The notes below the pieces were generated by a model. That model did not search any database and was not told where the DNA came from. It saw only the letters and a list, made by a program, of their open reading frames with translations. Positions 1-10,701 of a DNA stretch of 64,000 bases are shown here, piece after piece. The first letter of the stretch is position 1; the number at the start of each line of letters is the position of its first letter. A program made the translations under genes and the position numbers. Source of the stretch: Pseudomonadaceae bacterium SI-3 (lineage in GTDB: Bacteria; Pseudomonadota; Gammaproteobacteria; Pseudomonadales; Pseudomonadaceae); NCBI GenBank assembly GCA_004010935.1, contig CP026511.1, positions 2,356,001-2,420,000 on the forward strand. The letters run 5' to 3'.

Positions 1-399
1 CACTTGTTCATGGAGATTTTGCTTGCGCGCCGCCTCAAGCATCCGCGCCACTTCTTCCGAACCTTGATGAAACAGTACATAGCGCAGCACCAGACGTACA
101 TCTTCCGGGTTCTCGGCGAGGATCTGCTTCACATAGGGATGGAAGGCGCGGCATGCCTCGCATGAAGGATCGAAGAACTCGACAATGGTTACTGGCGCTT
201 GCGTTGGGCCGAACACCGGCGAGTGGAAGCGAACCAGTTGGCCACCGTTCTGTTTGGGTTGTGTCGCGGTCTCTTGGGCTGTCGAACCGGGAGCTTGGGC
301 CTGTTGAGGTGACTGCGAGGGGGAATAGAAGAATGCGGCGGCGGCAAAAACGGCCAGGATCACGGCACTGGTGATCAGGACCACGGAACGGCGATTCAT
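1..399 (-). CDS. DsbA-family thiol:disulfide oxidoreductase (3' end outside window)
   Basis: The protein reads inward from an N-terminal membrane anchor or signal segment (MNRRSVVLITSAVILAVF), through a Gln/Thr/Ala-rich linker, into a thioredoxin-fold domain with the active-site motif CEAC after EFFDPS. This is the pattern of DsbA/BdbD-like periplasmic oxidoreductases, which pass disulfides to secreted proteins. The ATG (397-399) overlaps the dsbB stop in an ATGA arrangement, so the pair is translationally coupled and this protein is probably reoxidised by the DsbB encoded just upstream. The C-terminal part runs off the left edge of the window. Family membership is clear; the exact subfamily is inferred. 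Confidence 0.85.
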   Translation of the reverse strand, partial: MNRRSVVLITSAVILAVFAAAAFFYSPSQSPQQAQAPGSTAQETATQPKQNGGQLVRFHSPVFGPTQAPVTIVEFFDPSCEACRAFHPYVKQILAENPEDVRLVLRYVLFHQGSEEVARMLEAARKQNLHEQV

Positions 400-830
400 G
401 AAGTTGTTCTCCGACGGATGAGAATGAGCAGGATGGCGATCAGGATAAAGGCGAACAAGGCGAGTGCCGGCAGGGGCACCACGCCGAAGAGTGTCATTCC
501 GGCGCCCGAGCAGGATGGACCGGTGGCCGTGCAGGGCTGGATCGGCTGTGGAATCAGCCCTGCATAGAGCAGCGTGTGAACAAATGCCAGCGCCGCACCG
601 ATAGCGGTCAGCGGTAGGGCGTAACGCCAGACTGTGAAATCCGAGCGGTAGCAGGCGATGGCCAGGATCACCGCCAGCGGAAACATAAAGGCGCGCTGGA
701 ACCAGCACAAAACACAGGGTGCCTGGCCCATCACCTCGCCAATGAACAGCGCGGATAGGGTCGATACCAGTGCGACCAGCCAGGTTAGCAGCAGCAGGTT
801 CCAGGTCATGCCTGAACGTTGAGGATTCAT
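396..830 (-). CDS. dsbB: DsbB/BdbC-like disulfide bond formation protein
   Basis: A 144-residue, four-helix inner-membrane protein. The first periplasmic loop carries the CVLC pair (APCVLCWFQR) and a later loop carries a second cysteine pair (QPCTATGPSC), the two redox pairs by which DsbB-type proteins pass electrons from DsbA to quinone. I chose the ATG at 828-830 because the hydrophobic helix follows at once; the frame stays open further upstream only because it runs through the transposon end. The start lies 9 bp from the mer transposon repeat, so the native promoter is missing. Transcription may come from merR, which points the same way. No good ribosome-binding site is visible. Confidence 0.85.
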   Translation of the reverse strand: MNPQRSGMTWNLLLLTWLVALVSTLSALFIGEVMGQAPCVLCWFQRAFMFPLAVILAIACYRSDFTVWRYALPLTAIGAALAFVHTLLYAGLIPQPIQPCTATGPSCSGAGMTLFGVVPLPALALFAFILIAILLILIRRRTTS

Positions 831-838
831 TGCGGTTA

Positions 839-876
839 GGGGGCACCTCAGAAAACGGAAAATAAAGCACGCTAAG
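839..876 (+). repeat. Left terminal inverted repeat (mer end)
   Basis: A 38-bp repeat starting GGGGGCACCTCAG and ending GCACGCTAAG. It differs from the right repeat only in the outermost bases (CACC against TCGTC before TCAG), the known asymmetry of Tn21 ends. The stop codon of merR lies inside it. Confidence 0.95.
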
Positions 877-1306
877 GCATAGCTGACCTTGCCAGGCCTG
901 CTTCGCCCTGTAGTGACGCGATCAACGGGCAGGAAACATTCCCCTTTCGTGCATGGCAGGCGCACACGAGTTCAGACAGCACGGTTTCCATGCGCGCCAA
1001 GTCGGCCATCTTCTCGCGCACGTCCTTGAGCTTGTGTTCGGCCAGGCTGCTGGCCTCCTCGCAGTGGGTGCCATCGTCGAGCCGCAACAGCTCGGCAATC
1101 TCGTCCAGACTGAACCCCAGCCGCTGTGCCGATTTCACGAATTTCACCCGAACCACGTCCGCCTCCCCATAGCGGCGGATGCTGCCGTAAGGCTTGTCCG
1201 GTTCCGGCAACAGGCCCTTGCGCTGATAGAAGCGGATTGTCTCCACGTTGACCCCGGCCGCCTTGGCAAAAACGCCAATGGTCAGGTTTTCCAAATTATT
1301 TTCCAT
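872..1306 (-). CDS. merR: Mercury-responsive transcriptional regulator MerR
   Basis: A 144-residue MerR-family dimer that represses mer without Hg(II) and, with Hg(II), untwists the 19-bp-spaced promoter to activate it. The N-terminal winged helix ([19 protein letters not shown]... RFYQRKGLL) is followed by a dimerisation helix and three Hg-binding cysteines: one in DGTHCEEAS and two in [14 protein letters not shown]. The ATG at 1304-1306 gives the standard length; upstream in-frame codons lie in the divergent merT leader. The gene is transcribed divergently from merTPCADE. Its TAG stop lies within the terminal repeat, so transcripts may continue into dsbB. Confidence 0.97.
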   Translation of the reverse strand: MENNLENLTIGVFAKAAGVNVETIRFYQRKGLLPEPDKPYGSIRRYGEADVVRVKFVKSAQRLGFSLDEIAELLRLDDGTHCEEASSLAEHKLKDVREKMADLARMETVLSELVCACHARKGNVSCPLIASLQGEAGLARSAMP

Positions 1307-1311
1307 ATCGC

Positions 1312-1342
1312 TTGACTCCGTACATGAGTACGGAAGTAAGGT
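1312..1342 (+). promoter_or_regulatory. mer operator/promoter
   Basis: The -35 TTGACT (1312-1317) and -10 TAAGGT (1337-1342) are 19 bp apart, the long spacer typical of MerR-activated promoters. Between them lies the dyad CCGTACATGAGTACGG (1318-1333), the MerR binding site. It drives merTPCADE rightward and overlaps the merR promoter. Confidence 0.95.
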
Positions 1343-1377
1343 TACGCTATCCAATCCAAATTCAAAAGGGCCAACGT

Positions 1378-1728
1378 ATGTCTGAACCACAAAACGGGCG
1401 CGGTGCGCTCTTCGCCGGCGGGCTGGCCGCCATTCTTGCATCGACCTGCTGCCTGGGGCCGCTAGTACTGGTCGCCCTGGGCTTCTCCGGTGCTTGGATC
1501 GGCAACCTGACGGTGCTGGAACCCTATCGACCGTTGTTCATCGGCGCGGCGCTAGTGGCGCTGTTCTTCGCCTGGAAGCGGATTTACCGGCCCGTGCAGG
1601 CATGCAAGCCAGGTGAGGTCTGCGCGATTCCGCAGGTGCGCGCCACCTACAAGCTGATTTTCTGGATCGTGGCCGTGCTGGTCCTGGTCGCGCTTGGATT
1701 TCCCTATGTCGTTCCATTTTTCTATTAA
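1378..1728 (+). CDS. merT: Mercuric ion transporter MerT
   Basis: A 116-residue inner-membrane protein with three predicted transmembrane helices. It takes Hg(II) from MerP and moves it to the cytoplasm for MerA. The vicinal cysteines in helix 1 (STCCLGP) and the cysteines of the cytoplasmic loop ([12 protein letters not shown]) are present. I chose the ATG at 1378, preceding MSEPQNGRG; earlier in-frame codons fall inside the promoter. First gene of the operon, 13 bp before merP. Confidence 0.97.
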   Translation: MSEPQNGRGALFAGGLAAILASTCCLGPLVLVALGFSGAWIGNLTVLEPYRPLFIGAALVALFFAWKRIYRPVQACKPGEVCAIPQVRATYKLIFWIVAVLVLVALGFPYVVPFFY

Positions 1729-1741
1729 CCAGGAGTTCATC

Positions 1742-2017
1742 ATGAAGAAACTGTTTGCCTCCCTTGCCCTCGCCGCCGCTGTTGCCCCGGTGTGGGCCGC
1801 TACCCAGACCGTCACGCTAGCGGTTCCCGGCATGACTTGCGCCGCCTGCCCGATCACAGTCAAGAAAGCGCTCTCCAAGGTCGAAGGCGTGAGCAAGGTC
1901 GATGTGGGCTTCGAGAAGCGCGAGGCCGTCGTCACTTTTGACGACACCAAGGCCAGCGTACAGAAGCTGACCAAGGCCACCGCAGACGCCGGCTATCCGT
2001 CCAGCGTCAAGCAGTGA
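1742..2017 (+). CDS. merP: Periplasmic mercury-binding protein MerP
   Basis: A 91-residue precursor with a cleavable signal peptide (MKKLFASLALAAAVAPVWA) followed by one heavy-metal-associated domain with the GMTCAACP metal-binding motif. It captures Hg(II) in the periplasm and hands it to MerT. The ATG at 1742 follows a CCAGGAGTTCATC leader with a good Shine-Dalgarno sequence. Confidence 0.97.
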   Translation: MKKLFASLALAAAVAPVWAATQTVTLAVPGMTCAACPITVKKALSKVEGVSKVDVGFEKREAVVTFDDTKASVQKLTKATADAGYPSSVKQ

Positions 2018-2052
2018 GCCAGCAAGCCAACGACAACAGCGAGAGCCGCTTC

Positions 2053-2475
2053 ATGGGACTGATGACACGCATTGCCGATAAAACCGGCGCGCTCGGCAGC
2101 GTCGTTTCCGCGATGGGCTGCGCCGCCTGCTTTCCAGCCCTCGCCAGCTTCGGCGCGGCCATCGGGCTGGGCTTCTTGAGCCAGTACGAGGGACTGTTCA
2201 TCAGCCGCCTGCTGCCGCTGTTTGCCGCGCTGGCCTTCCTGGCGAACGCGCTGGGTTGGTTCAGTCATCGGCAATGGCTGCGCAGTCTGCTCGGCATGAT
2301 CGGCCCGGCCATCGTGTTTGCGGCCACGGTCTGGCTGCTCGGCAACTGGTGGACGGCGAACCTGATGTACGTCGGCCTGGCCTTGATGATTGGGGTGTCG
2401 ATCTGGGACTTCGTGTCGCCGGCGCATCGCCGTTGCGGACCGGACGGCTGCGAACTCCCCGCCAAGCGCTTGTGA
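2053..2475 (+). CDS. merC: Inner-membrane mercury transporter MerC
   Basis: A 140-residue, four-helix membrane protein of the kind found in Tn21 but absent from Tn501. It has a Cys pair in the first helix (GCAACFPA) and a C-terminal pair (RRCGPDGCELP). The start at ATG 2053 gives the usual 140 residues; a GTG at 2014 overlapping the merP stop is an in-frame alternative that would add 13 residues. It provides an import route in addition to MerT. Confidence 0.93.
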   Translation: MGLMTRIADKTGALGSVVSAMGCAACFPALASFGAAIGLGFLSQYEGLFISRLLPLFAALAFLANALGWFSHRQWLRSLLGMIGPAIVFAATVWLLGNWWTANLMYVGLALMIGVSIWDFVSPAHRRCGPDGCELPAKRL

Positions 2476-4221
<1,746 letters not shown>

Positions 4222-4238
4222 GGACAAGGAGGTGTGCG

Positions 4239-4601
4239 ATGAGCGCCTACACGGTATCGCAACTGGCCCATAACGCTGGGGTGAGCGTACATATCGTGCG
4301 CGACTACCTGGTGCGCGGCTTGTTACGGCCGGTGGCCTGCACCACGGGCGGCTACGGCGTGTTCGACGATGCGGCCTTGCAACGGCTGTGCTTCGTGCGC
4401 GCGGCCTTCGAGGCGGGTATCGGCCTGGATGCCCTGGCGCGGCTGTGCCGTGCGCTCGACGCAGCGGACGGCGCACAAGCCGCAGCGCAGCTTGCCGTGC
4501 TGCGCCAGTTGGTCGAGCGGCGGCGCGCGGCGTTGGCCCATCTGGACGCGCAACTGGCCTCCATGCCAGCCGAGCGGGCGCACGAGGAGGCATTGCCGTG
4601 A
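4239..4601 (+). CDS. merD: mer operon co-regulator MerD
   Basis: A 120-residue MerR-like protein with an N-terminal helix-turn-helix ([20 protein letters not shown]) and a helical C-terminus, but without the Hg-binding cysteine set. In related operons MerD competes with Hg-MerR at the operator and helps shut the operon off. The ATG at 4239 follows an AGGAGGTG Shine-Dalgarno sequence. It overlaps merE by 4 bp. Confidence 0.95.
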   Translation: MSAYTVSQLAHNAGVSVHIVRDYLVRGLLRPVACTTGGYGVFDDAALQRLCFVRAAFEAGIGLDALARLCRALDAADGAQAAAQLAVLRQLVERRRAALAHLDAQLASMPAERAHEEALP

Positions 4602-4834
4602 ACGCCCCTGACAAACTGCCGCCCGAGACGCGCCAACCCGTTTCCGGCTACCTGTGGGGTGCGCTGGCCGTGTTGACCTGCCCCTGCCATCTGCCGATTC
4701 TCGCCGCCGTGCTGGCCGGGACGACCGCCGGTGCCTTCCTTGGCGAGCATTGGGGTGTTGCCGCGCTCGCGCTGACCGGCTTGTTCGTTCTGGCCGTAAC
4801 GCGGCTGCTGCGCGCCTTCCGGGGCGGATCATGA
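4598..4834 (+). CDS. merE: Broad mercury transporter MerE
   Basis: A 78-residue protein with two predicted membrane helices and the Cys-Pro-Cys motif (LTCPCHLP) in the first. MerE has been linked to uptake of inorganic and methyl mercury. It starts at GTG 4598, overlapping the merD stop, and its own TGA overlaps the ATG of urf2, so the end of the operon is translationally coupled. Confidence 0.95.
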
Positions 4835-5817
4835 CGAGTTCGCAGCCCGCCGGATGGACGGCGGCCGAGTTGGCGCAGGCGGCGGCGCGCGGACAGCTTG
4901 ACCTGCATTACCAGCCGCTGGTCGATCTGCGCGATCACCGGATCGCTGGCGCGGAAGCGTTGATGCGCTGGCGGCATCCGAGGCTTGGCCTGTTGCCGCC
5001 CGGCCAGTTCCTGCCGCTGGCCGAGTCGTTCGGCCTGATGCCGGAAATAGGCGCGTGGGTGCTGGGCGAGGCCTGTCGCCAGATGCACAAGTGGCAAGGA
5101 CCGGCATGGCAACCGTTCCGTCTTGCCGTCAATGTGTCCGCCAGCCAGGTTGGGCCAACGTTCGACGACGAGGTAAAGCGGGTGCTGGCCGATATGGCCC
5201 TGCCCGCCGAGCTTCTGGAGATCGAACTGACCGAATCGGTCGCATTCGGCAATCCAGCCCTGTTCGCCAGTTTCGACGCCTTGCGCGCCATCGGCGTGCG
5301 CTTCGCCGCCGACGACTTCGGCACCGGCTATTCCTGCCTGCAACATCTGAAATGCTGCCCCATCACCACATTGAAAATCGACCAATCCTTTGTCGCCAGG
5401 CTCCCGGATGATGCCCGTGACCAAACTATCGTGCGGGCGGTGATCCAGCTCGCGCACGGGCTGGGCATGGAGGTGGTAGCCGAGGGTGTGGAAACACCCG
5501 ACTGCCTTGCGTGGTTGCGGCAGGCGGGTTGCGACACGGTGCAGGGTTTCCTGTTCGCCAGGCCGATGCCGGCGGCGGCCTTCGTCGGCTTCGTCAACCA
5601 ATGGAGGAACACCACCATGAACGCCAATGAACCGAGCACCAGTTGCTGCGTGTGCTGCAAGGAAATCCCGCTCGATGCCGCCTTCACGCCGGAAGGGGCC
5701 GAGTACGTGGAGCATTTCTGCGGGCTGGAGTGCTATCAGCGCTTCCAGGCGCGGGCCAGCACTGCGACCGAAACCAGCGTCAAACCGGACGCTTGTGATT
5801 CGCCGCCGTCAGGTTGA
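4831..5817 (+). CDS. Urf2: EAL-domain protein with C-terminal DUF3330 cysteine domain
   Basis: A 328-residue protein at the end of the mer operon. Residues about 10-255 form an EAL domain with the residues expected of an active cyclic-di-GMP phosphodiesterase: the EAL signature (EALMRW), [31 protein letters not shown] and VQGFLF. A C-terminal cysteine-rich DUF3330 segment follows ([10 protein letters not shown] ... [11 protein letters not shown]), which could bind a metal. An internal ATG at 5617 could also produce the DUF3330 part alone. In Tn21 this gene is split by the In2 integron; here it is whole. Activity has not been shown from sequence alone. Confidence 0.88.
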
Positions 5818-5942
5818 GGCATACCCTAACCTGATGTCAGATGCCATGTGTAAATTGCGTCAGGATAGGATTGAATTTTGAATTTATTGACATATCTCGT
5901 TGAAGGTCATAGAGTCTTCCCTGACATTTTGCAGGGAATTCC
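5815..5942 (+). other. res site (cointegrate resolution site)
   Basis: The AT-rich spacer between urf2 and tnpR has the position and sequence type of the Tn21/Tn501 res site, with several degenerate dyad half-sites for the resolvase (for example around 5848-5880 and 5915-5938). It would also contain the tnpR promoter. The exact subsite borders were not resolved. Confidence 0.8.
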
Positions 5943-6503
5943 ATGACTGGACAGCGCATTGGGTATATCAGGGTCAGCACCTTCGACCAGAACCCGGAAC
6001 GGCAACTGGAAGGCGTCAAGGTTGATCGCGCTTTTAGCGACAAGGCATCCGGCAAGGATGTCAAGCGTCCGCAACTGGAAGCGCTGATAAGCTTCGCCCG
6101 CACCGGCGACACCGTGGTGGTGCATAGCATGGATCGCCTGGCGCGCAATCTCGATGATTTGCGCCGGATCGTGCAAACGCTGACACAACGCGGCGTGCAT
6201 ATCGAATTCGTCAAGGAACACCTCAGTTTTACTGGCGAAGACTCTCCGATGGCGAACCTGATGCTCTCGGTGATGGGCGCGTTCGCCGAGTTCGAGCGCG
6301 CCCTGATCCGCGAGCGTCAGCGCGAGGGTATTGCGCTCGCCAAGCAACGCGGGGCTTACCGTGGCAGGAAGAAATCCCTGTCGTCTGAGCGTATTGCCGA
6401 ACTGCGCCAACGTGTCGAGGCTGGCGAGCAAAAGACCAAGCTTGCTCGTGAATTCGGAATCAGTCGCGAAACCCTGTATCAATACTTGAGAACGGATCAG
6501 TAA
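5943..6503 (+). CDS. tnpR: Serine resolvase TnpR
   Basis: A 186-residue serine recombinase that resolves transposition cointegrates at res. The N-terminal catalytic domain has the nucleophile in GYIRVST (Ser12) and the conserved arginines ([14 protein letters not shown]). The C-terminal helix-turn-helix is [18 protein letters not shown]. It ends 2 bp before tnpA. It appears intact, so cointegrates made by a transposase supplied in trans could still be resolved. Confidence 0.97.
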   Translation: MTGQRIGYIRVSTFDQNPERQLEGVKVDRAFSDKASGKDVKRPQLEALISFARTGDTVVVHSMDRLARNLDDLRRIVQTLTQRGVHIEFVKEHLSFTGEDSPMANLMLSVMGAFAEFERALIRERQREGIALAKQRGAYRGRKKSLSSERIAELRQRVEAGEQKTKLAREFGISRETLYQYLRTDQ

Positions 6504-6505
6504 AT

Positions 6506-9482
6506 ATGCCACGTCGTTCCATCCTGTCCGCCGCCGAGCGGGAAAGCCTGCTGGCGTTGCCGGACTCCAAGGACGACCTGATCCGACATTACACATTCAA
6601 CGATACCGACCTCTCGATCATCCGACAGCGGCGCGGGCCAGCCAATCGGCTGGGCTTCGCGGTGCAGCTCTGTTACCTGCGCTTTCCCGGCGTCATCCTG
6701 GGCGTCGATGAACTACCGTTCCCGCCCTTGTTGAAGCTGGTCGCCGACCAGCTCAAGGTCGGCGTCGAAAGCTGGAACGAGTACGGCCAGCGGGAGCAGA
6801 CCCGGCGCGAGCACCTGAGCGAGCTGCAAACCGTGTTCGGTTTCCGGCCCTTCACCATGAGCCATTACCGGCAGGCCGTCCAGATGCTGACCGAGCTGGC
6901 GATGCAAACCGACAAAGGCATCGTGCTGGCCAGCGCCTTGATCGGGCACCTGCGGCGGCAGTCGGTCATTCTGCCCGCCCTCAACGCCGTCGAGCGGGCG
7001 AGTGCCGAGGCGATCACCCGTGCTAACCGGCGCATCTACGACGCCTTGGCCGAACCACTGGCGGACGCGCATCGCCGCCGCCTCGACGATCTGCTCAAGC
7101 GCCGGGACAACGGCAAGACGACCTGGTTGGCTTGGTTGCGCCAGTCTCCGGCCAAGCCAAATTCGCGGCATATGCTGGAACACATCGAACGCCTCAAGGC
7201 ATGGCAGGCACTCGATCTGCCTACCGGCATCGAGCGGCTGGTTCACCAGAACCGCCTGCTCAAGATTGCCCGCGAGGGCGGCCAGATGACACCCGCCGAC
7301 CTGGCCAAATTCGAGCCGCAACGGCGCTACGCCACTCTCGTGGCGCTGGCCACCGAGGGCATGGCCACCGTCACCGACGAAATCATCGACCTGCACGACC
7401 GCATCCTGGGTAAGCTGTTTAACGCTGCCAAGAATAAGCATCAGCAGCAGTTCCAGGCGTCAGGCAAGGCCATCAACGCCAAGGTACGTCTGTACGGGCG
7501 CATCGGTCAGGCGCTGATCGACGCCAAGCAATCAGGCCGCGATGCGTTTGCCGCCATCGAGGCCGTCATGTCCTGGGATTCCTTTGCCGAGAGCGTCACC
7601 GAGGCGCAGAAGCTCGCGCAACCCGATGACTTCGATTTCCTGCATCGCATCGGCGAGAGCTACGCCACCCTGCGCCGCTATGCACCGGAATTCCTTGCCG
7701 TGCTCAAGCTGCGGGCCGCGCCCGCCGCCAAAAACGTGCTTGATGCCATTGAGGTGCTGCGCGGCATGAACACCGACAACGCCCGCAAGCTGCCAGCCGA
7801 TGCACCGACCGGCTTCATCAAGCCGCGCTGGCAGAAACTGGTGATGACCGACGCCGGCATCGACCGGCGCTACTACGAACTGTGCGCGCTGTCCGAGTTG
7901 AAGAACTCCCTGCGCTCGGGCGACATCTGGGTGCAGGGTTCACGCCAGTTCAAGGACTTCGAGGACTACCTGGTACCGCCCGAGAAGTTCACCAGCCTCA
8001 AGCAGTCCAGCGAATTGCCGCTGGCCGTGGCCACCGACTGCGAACAATATCTGCATGAGCGGCTGACGCTGCTGGAAGCACAACTTGCCACCGTCAACCG
8101 CATGGCGGCAGCCAACGACCTGCCGGATGCCATCATCACCGAGTCGGGCTTGAAGATCACGCCGCTGGATGCGGCGGTGCCCGACACCGCGCAGGCGCTG
8201 ATAGACCAGACAGCCCCAGACAGCCATGGTCCTGCCGCACGTCAAGATCACCGAACTGCTGCTCGAAGTCGATGAGTGGACGGGCTTCACCCGGCACTTC
8301 ACGCACTTGAAATCGGGCGATCTGGCCAAGGACAAGAACCTGTTGTTGACCACGATCCTGGCCGACGCGATCAACCTGGGCCTGACCAAGATGGCCGAGT
8401 CCTGCCCCGGCACGACCTACGCGAAGCTCGCTTGGCTGCAAGCCTGGCATACCCGCGACGAAACGTACTCGACAGCGTTGGCTGAACTGGTCAACGCTCA
8501 GTTTCGGCATCCCTTTGCCGGGCACTGGGGCGATGGCACCACATCATCATCGGACGGACAGAATTTCCGAACCGCTAGCAAGGCAAAGAGCACGGGGCAC
8601 ATCAACCCAAAATATGGCAGCAGCCCAGGACGGACTTTCTACACCCACATCTCCGACCAATACGCGCCATTCCACACCAAGGTGGTCAATGTCGGCCTGC
8701 GCGACTCAACCTACGTGCTCGACGGCCTGCTGTACCACGAATCCGACCTGCGGATCGAGGAGCACTACACCGACACGGCGGGCTTCACCGATCACGTCTT
8801 CGCCCTGATGCACCTCTTGGGCTTCCGCTTCGCGCCGCGCATCCGCGACCTGGGCGACACCAAGCTCTACATCCCGAAGGGCGATGCCGCCTATGACGCG
8901 CTCAAGCCGATGATCGGCGGCACGCTCAACATCAAGCACGTCCGCGCCCATTGGGACGAAATCCTGCGGCTGGCCACCTCGATCAAGCAGGGCACGGTGA
9001 CGGCCTCGCTGATGCTCAGGAAACTCGGCAGCTACCCGCGCCAGAACGGCTTGGCCGTCGCGCTGCGCGAGTTGGGCCGCATCGAGCGCACGCTGTTCAT
9101 CCTCGACTGGCTGCAAAGCGTCGAGCTACGCCGCCGCGTGCATGCCGGGCTGAACAAGGGCGAGGCGCGCAATGCGCTGGCCCGTGCCGTGTTCTTCAAC
9201 CGCCTTGGTGAAATCCGTGACCGCAGTTTCGAGCAGCAGCGCTACCGGGCCAGCGGCCTCAACCTGGTGACGGCGGCCATCGTGCTGTGGAACACGGTCT
9301 ACCTGGAGCGTGCGGCGCATGCGTTGCGCGGCAATGGTCATGCCGTCGATGACTCGCTATTGCAGTACCTGTCGCCACTCGGCTGGGAGCACATCAACCT
9401 GACCGGTGATTACCTATGGCGCAGCAGCGCCAAGATCGGCGCGGGGAAGTTCAGGCCGCTACGGCCTCTGCAACCGGCTTAG
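6506..9482 (+). pseudogene. tnpA: Tn3-family transposase TnpA, frameshifted by a 10-bp tandem duplication
   Basis: The gene would encode a 988-residue Tn21-type transposase, but the frame breaks near codon 570. The first part (6506-8275) ends in an out-of-frame tail ([18 protein letters not shown]). The second part, in frame from ATG 8226, carries the catalytic region: Asp in [10 protein letters not shown], Asp in [10 protein letters not shown] and Glu in the [17 protein letters not shown] region. The break coincides with an exact duplication of ccagacagcc. Deleting one copy restores 989 codons including the stop. The transposase is probably inactive unless slippage reverts it or the C-terminal part is made separately. 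Confidence 0.93.
8206..8225 (+). repeat. 10-bp tandem duplication in tnpA
   Basis: Two exact adjacent copies of ccagacagcc (8206-8215, 8216-8225). The unit is not a multiple of three, so it shifts the reading frame. It looks like a replication-slippage event and is in principle reversible. Confidence 0.95.
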
Positions 9483-9515
9483 CGTGCTTTATTTTCCGTT
9501 TTCTGAGACGACCCC
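9478..9515 (-). repeat. Right terminal inverted repeat (tnp end)
   Basis: A 38-bp repeat, inward complement of the left end, with the canonical outer bases GGGGTCGTCTCAG when read from the right. It starts within the last codons of tnpA. Confidence 0.95.
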
Positions 9516-10330
9516 CACTTCACCAAGGTCGCCGACGAGGATGTGAGGGCACTCTATGCCTTCCTCATGACGCGTGAGCCGGTGAGCGCGCCGGCGCAGC
9601 GCAATACCCTGCCGTTCCCCTTCAACATCCGCGTCCTGCAAGCCGGCTGGAAGCTGCTGTTTATGGACCAGGGCCGCTATCGGCCGGTCGCCGGCAAGAG
9701 CAAAGCATGGAACCGCGGCGCCTATCTCGCCGAGGGCTTGAGCCATTGCGCCGCCTGCCACACGCCACGCAACGTGCTGGGCGCCGAGAAAGCCGCTGAC
9801 GACAGCTACGCGGGCGCGATGATCGAAGGCTGGTTCGCGCCGGCACTGACGGCTGCCAATACCACACCGCTACCCTGGACCCAAGACGAGCTGTTCACCT
9901 ACCTGCGCAGCGGAGCGACTGCCCTGCACGGCGTTGCCGCGGGCAAGATGTCGGACGTCGTGCACGACCTGGGCAGGCTTCCCGACGCCGATATCCAGGC
10001 AATAGCCGTCTATTTTGCCGACCTCAACGGCTCCTCCGCACTGAAGACAGGCAGCGATGAAGCGCTGGCCAAAGCGCTGGCGACCTCCGCTCTCGGCAGC
10101 CGCCTGGAACCCGACGCCGGAGCCGTCCTGTACTGGGCAGCCTGCGGGTCATGCCACTACAAAAGCGCAACGACGCCTCTCAGCGTGCGACCGGAGCTTG
10201 CCCTCAACAGTGCGCTCACCGCGGCCACCCCCGACACGTTCATCCATATCGTGATGGCTGGAATAGGTCTGGAAGAAGGCATCCCCAACGTGCTCATGCC
10301 GGCTTTCTCGCAGGCGCTGAACGATGGCGC
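9516..10330 (+). pseudogene. Membrane-bound dehydrogenase cytochrome c subunit, truncated at both ends
   Basis: The open frame enters directly from the transposon end (HFTKVADEDVRALYAFLMTREP) and resembles the multiheme cytochrome c subunit of alcohol, aldehyde or isoquinoline-type dehydrogenases. Heme motifs CAACH (after AYLAEGLSH) and CGSCH (after VLYWAA) remain; the first heme domain and the signal peptide are gone. Homology-like sequence ends near [11 protein letters not shown], after which the frame runs through an antisense dnaE2 fragment to a stop at 10401-10403. With both ends replaced the gene cannot give a secreted cytochrome. It may once have served a periplasmic dehydrogenase of the alcohol-oxidation region. 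Confidence 0.8.
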
Positions 10331-10701
10331 TGGATTACTGTGCGATCCGCCATGGCAGCATTTTCTACCGGTACCAGTGTGGACAACGGATGCTCCGAAA
10401 TAACGAACCCCCCAGGGTGCTGAGACAGATGACGAGGAAACCCAACAAGGAGGTCAGTTAGGATGAGCACCATCCGGATGGTCTGATTGTCTGGGTCAAA
10501 GCCCGCTTCTCGAAGCCTTTCCGGTGGCGGCATCTGATCGCTCCAGGCACCGCAGCATTTTGCTAACGCATCCACCTGGTCAGGCGGAAGGCCAATCGCC
10601 TTGCCGATATCTCTGATAGCGCCCGCAAAATGGTAGGTCGAGGCTACGCAGGTCAGCGCTGCACGCTCCCGTCCGTAGCGATTCCTGATAATTTTTTCTA
10701 G
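10331..10701 (-). pseudogene. dnaE2: Fragment of error-prone DNA polymerase DnaE2 (ImuC)
   Basis: On the minus strand an open frame encodes [19 protein letters not shown], then [16 protein letters not shown], and [15 protein letters not shown] followed by [13 protein letters not shown]. This is the polymerase-core signature of DnaE-type alpha subunits, closest to DnaE2. About 124 codons of a protein that normally exceeds 1,000 residues remain. The left border abuts the truncated cytochrome gene and the right border is lost near 10701-10715. No start or stop belonging to the gene is present. Confidence 0.85.
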
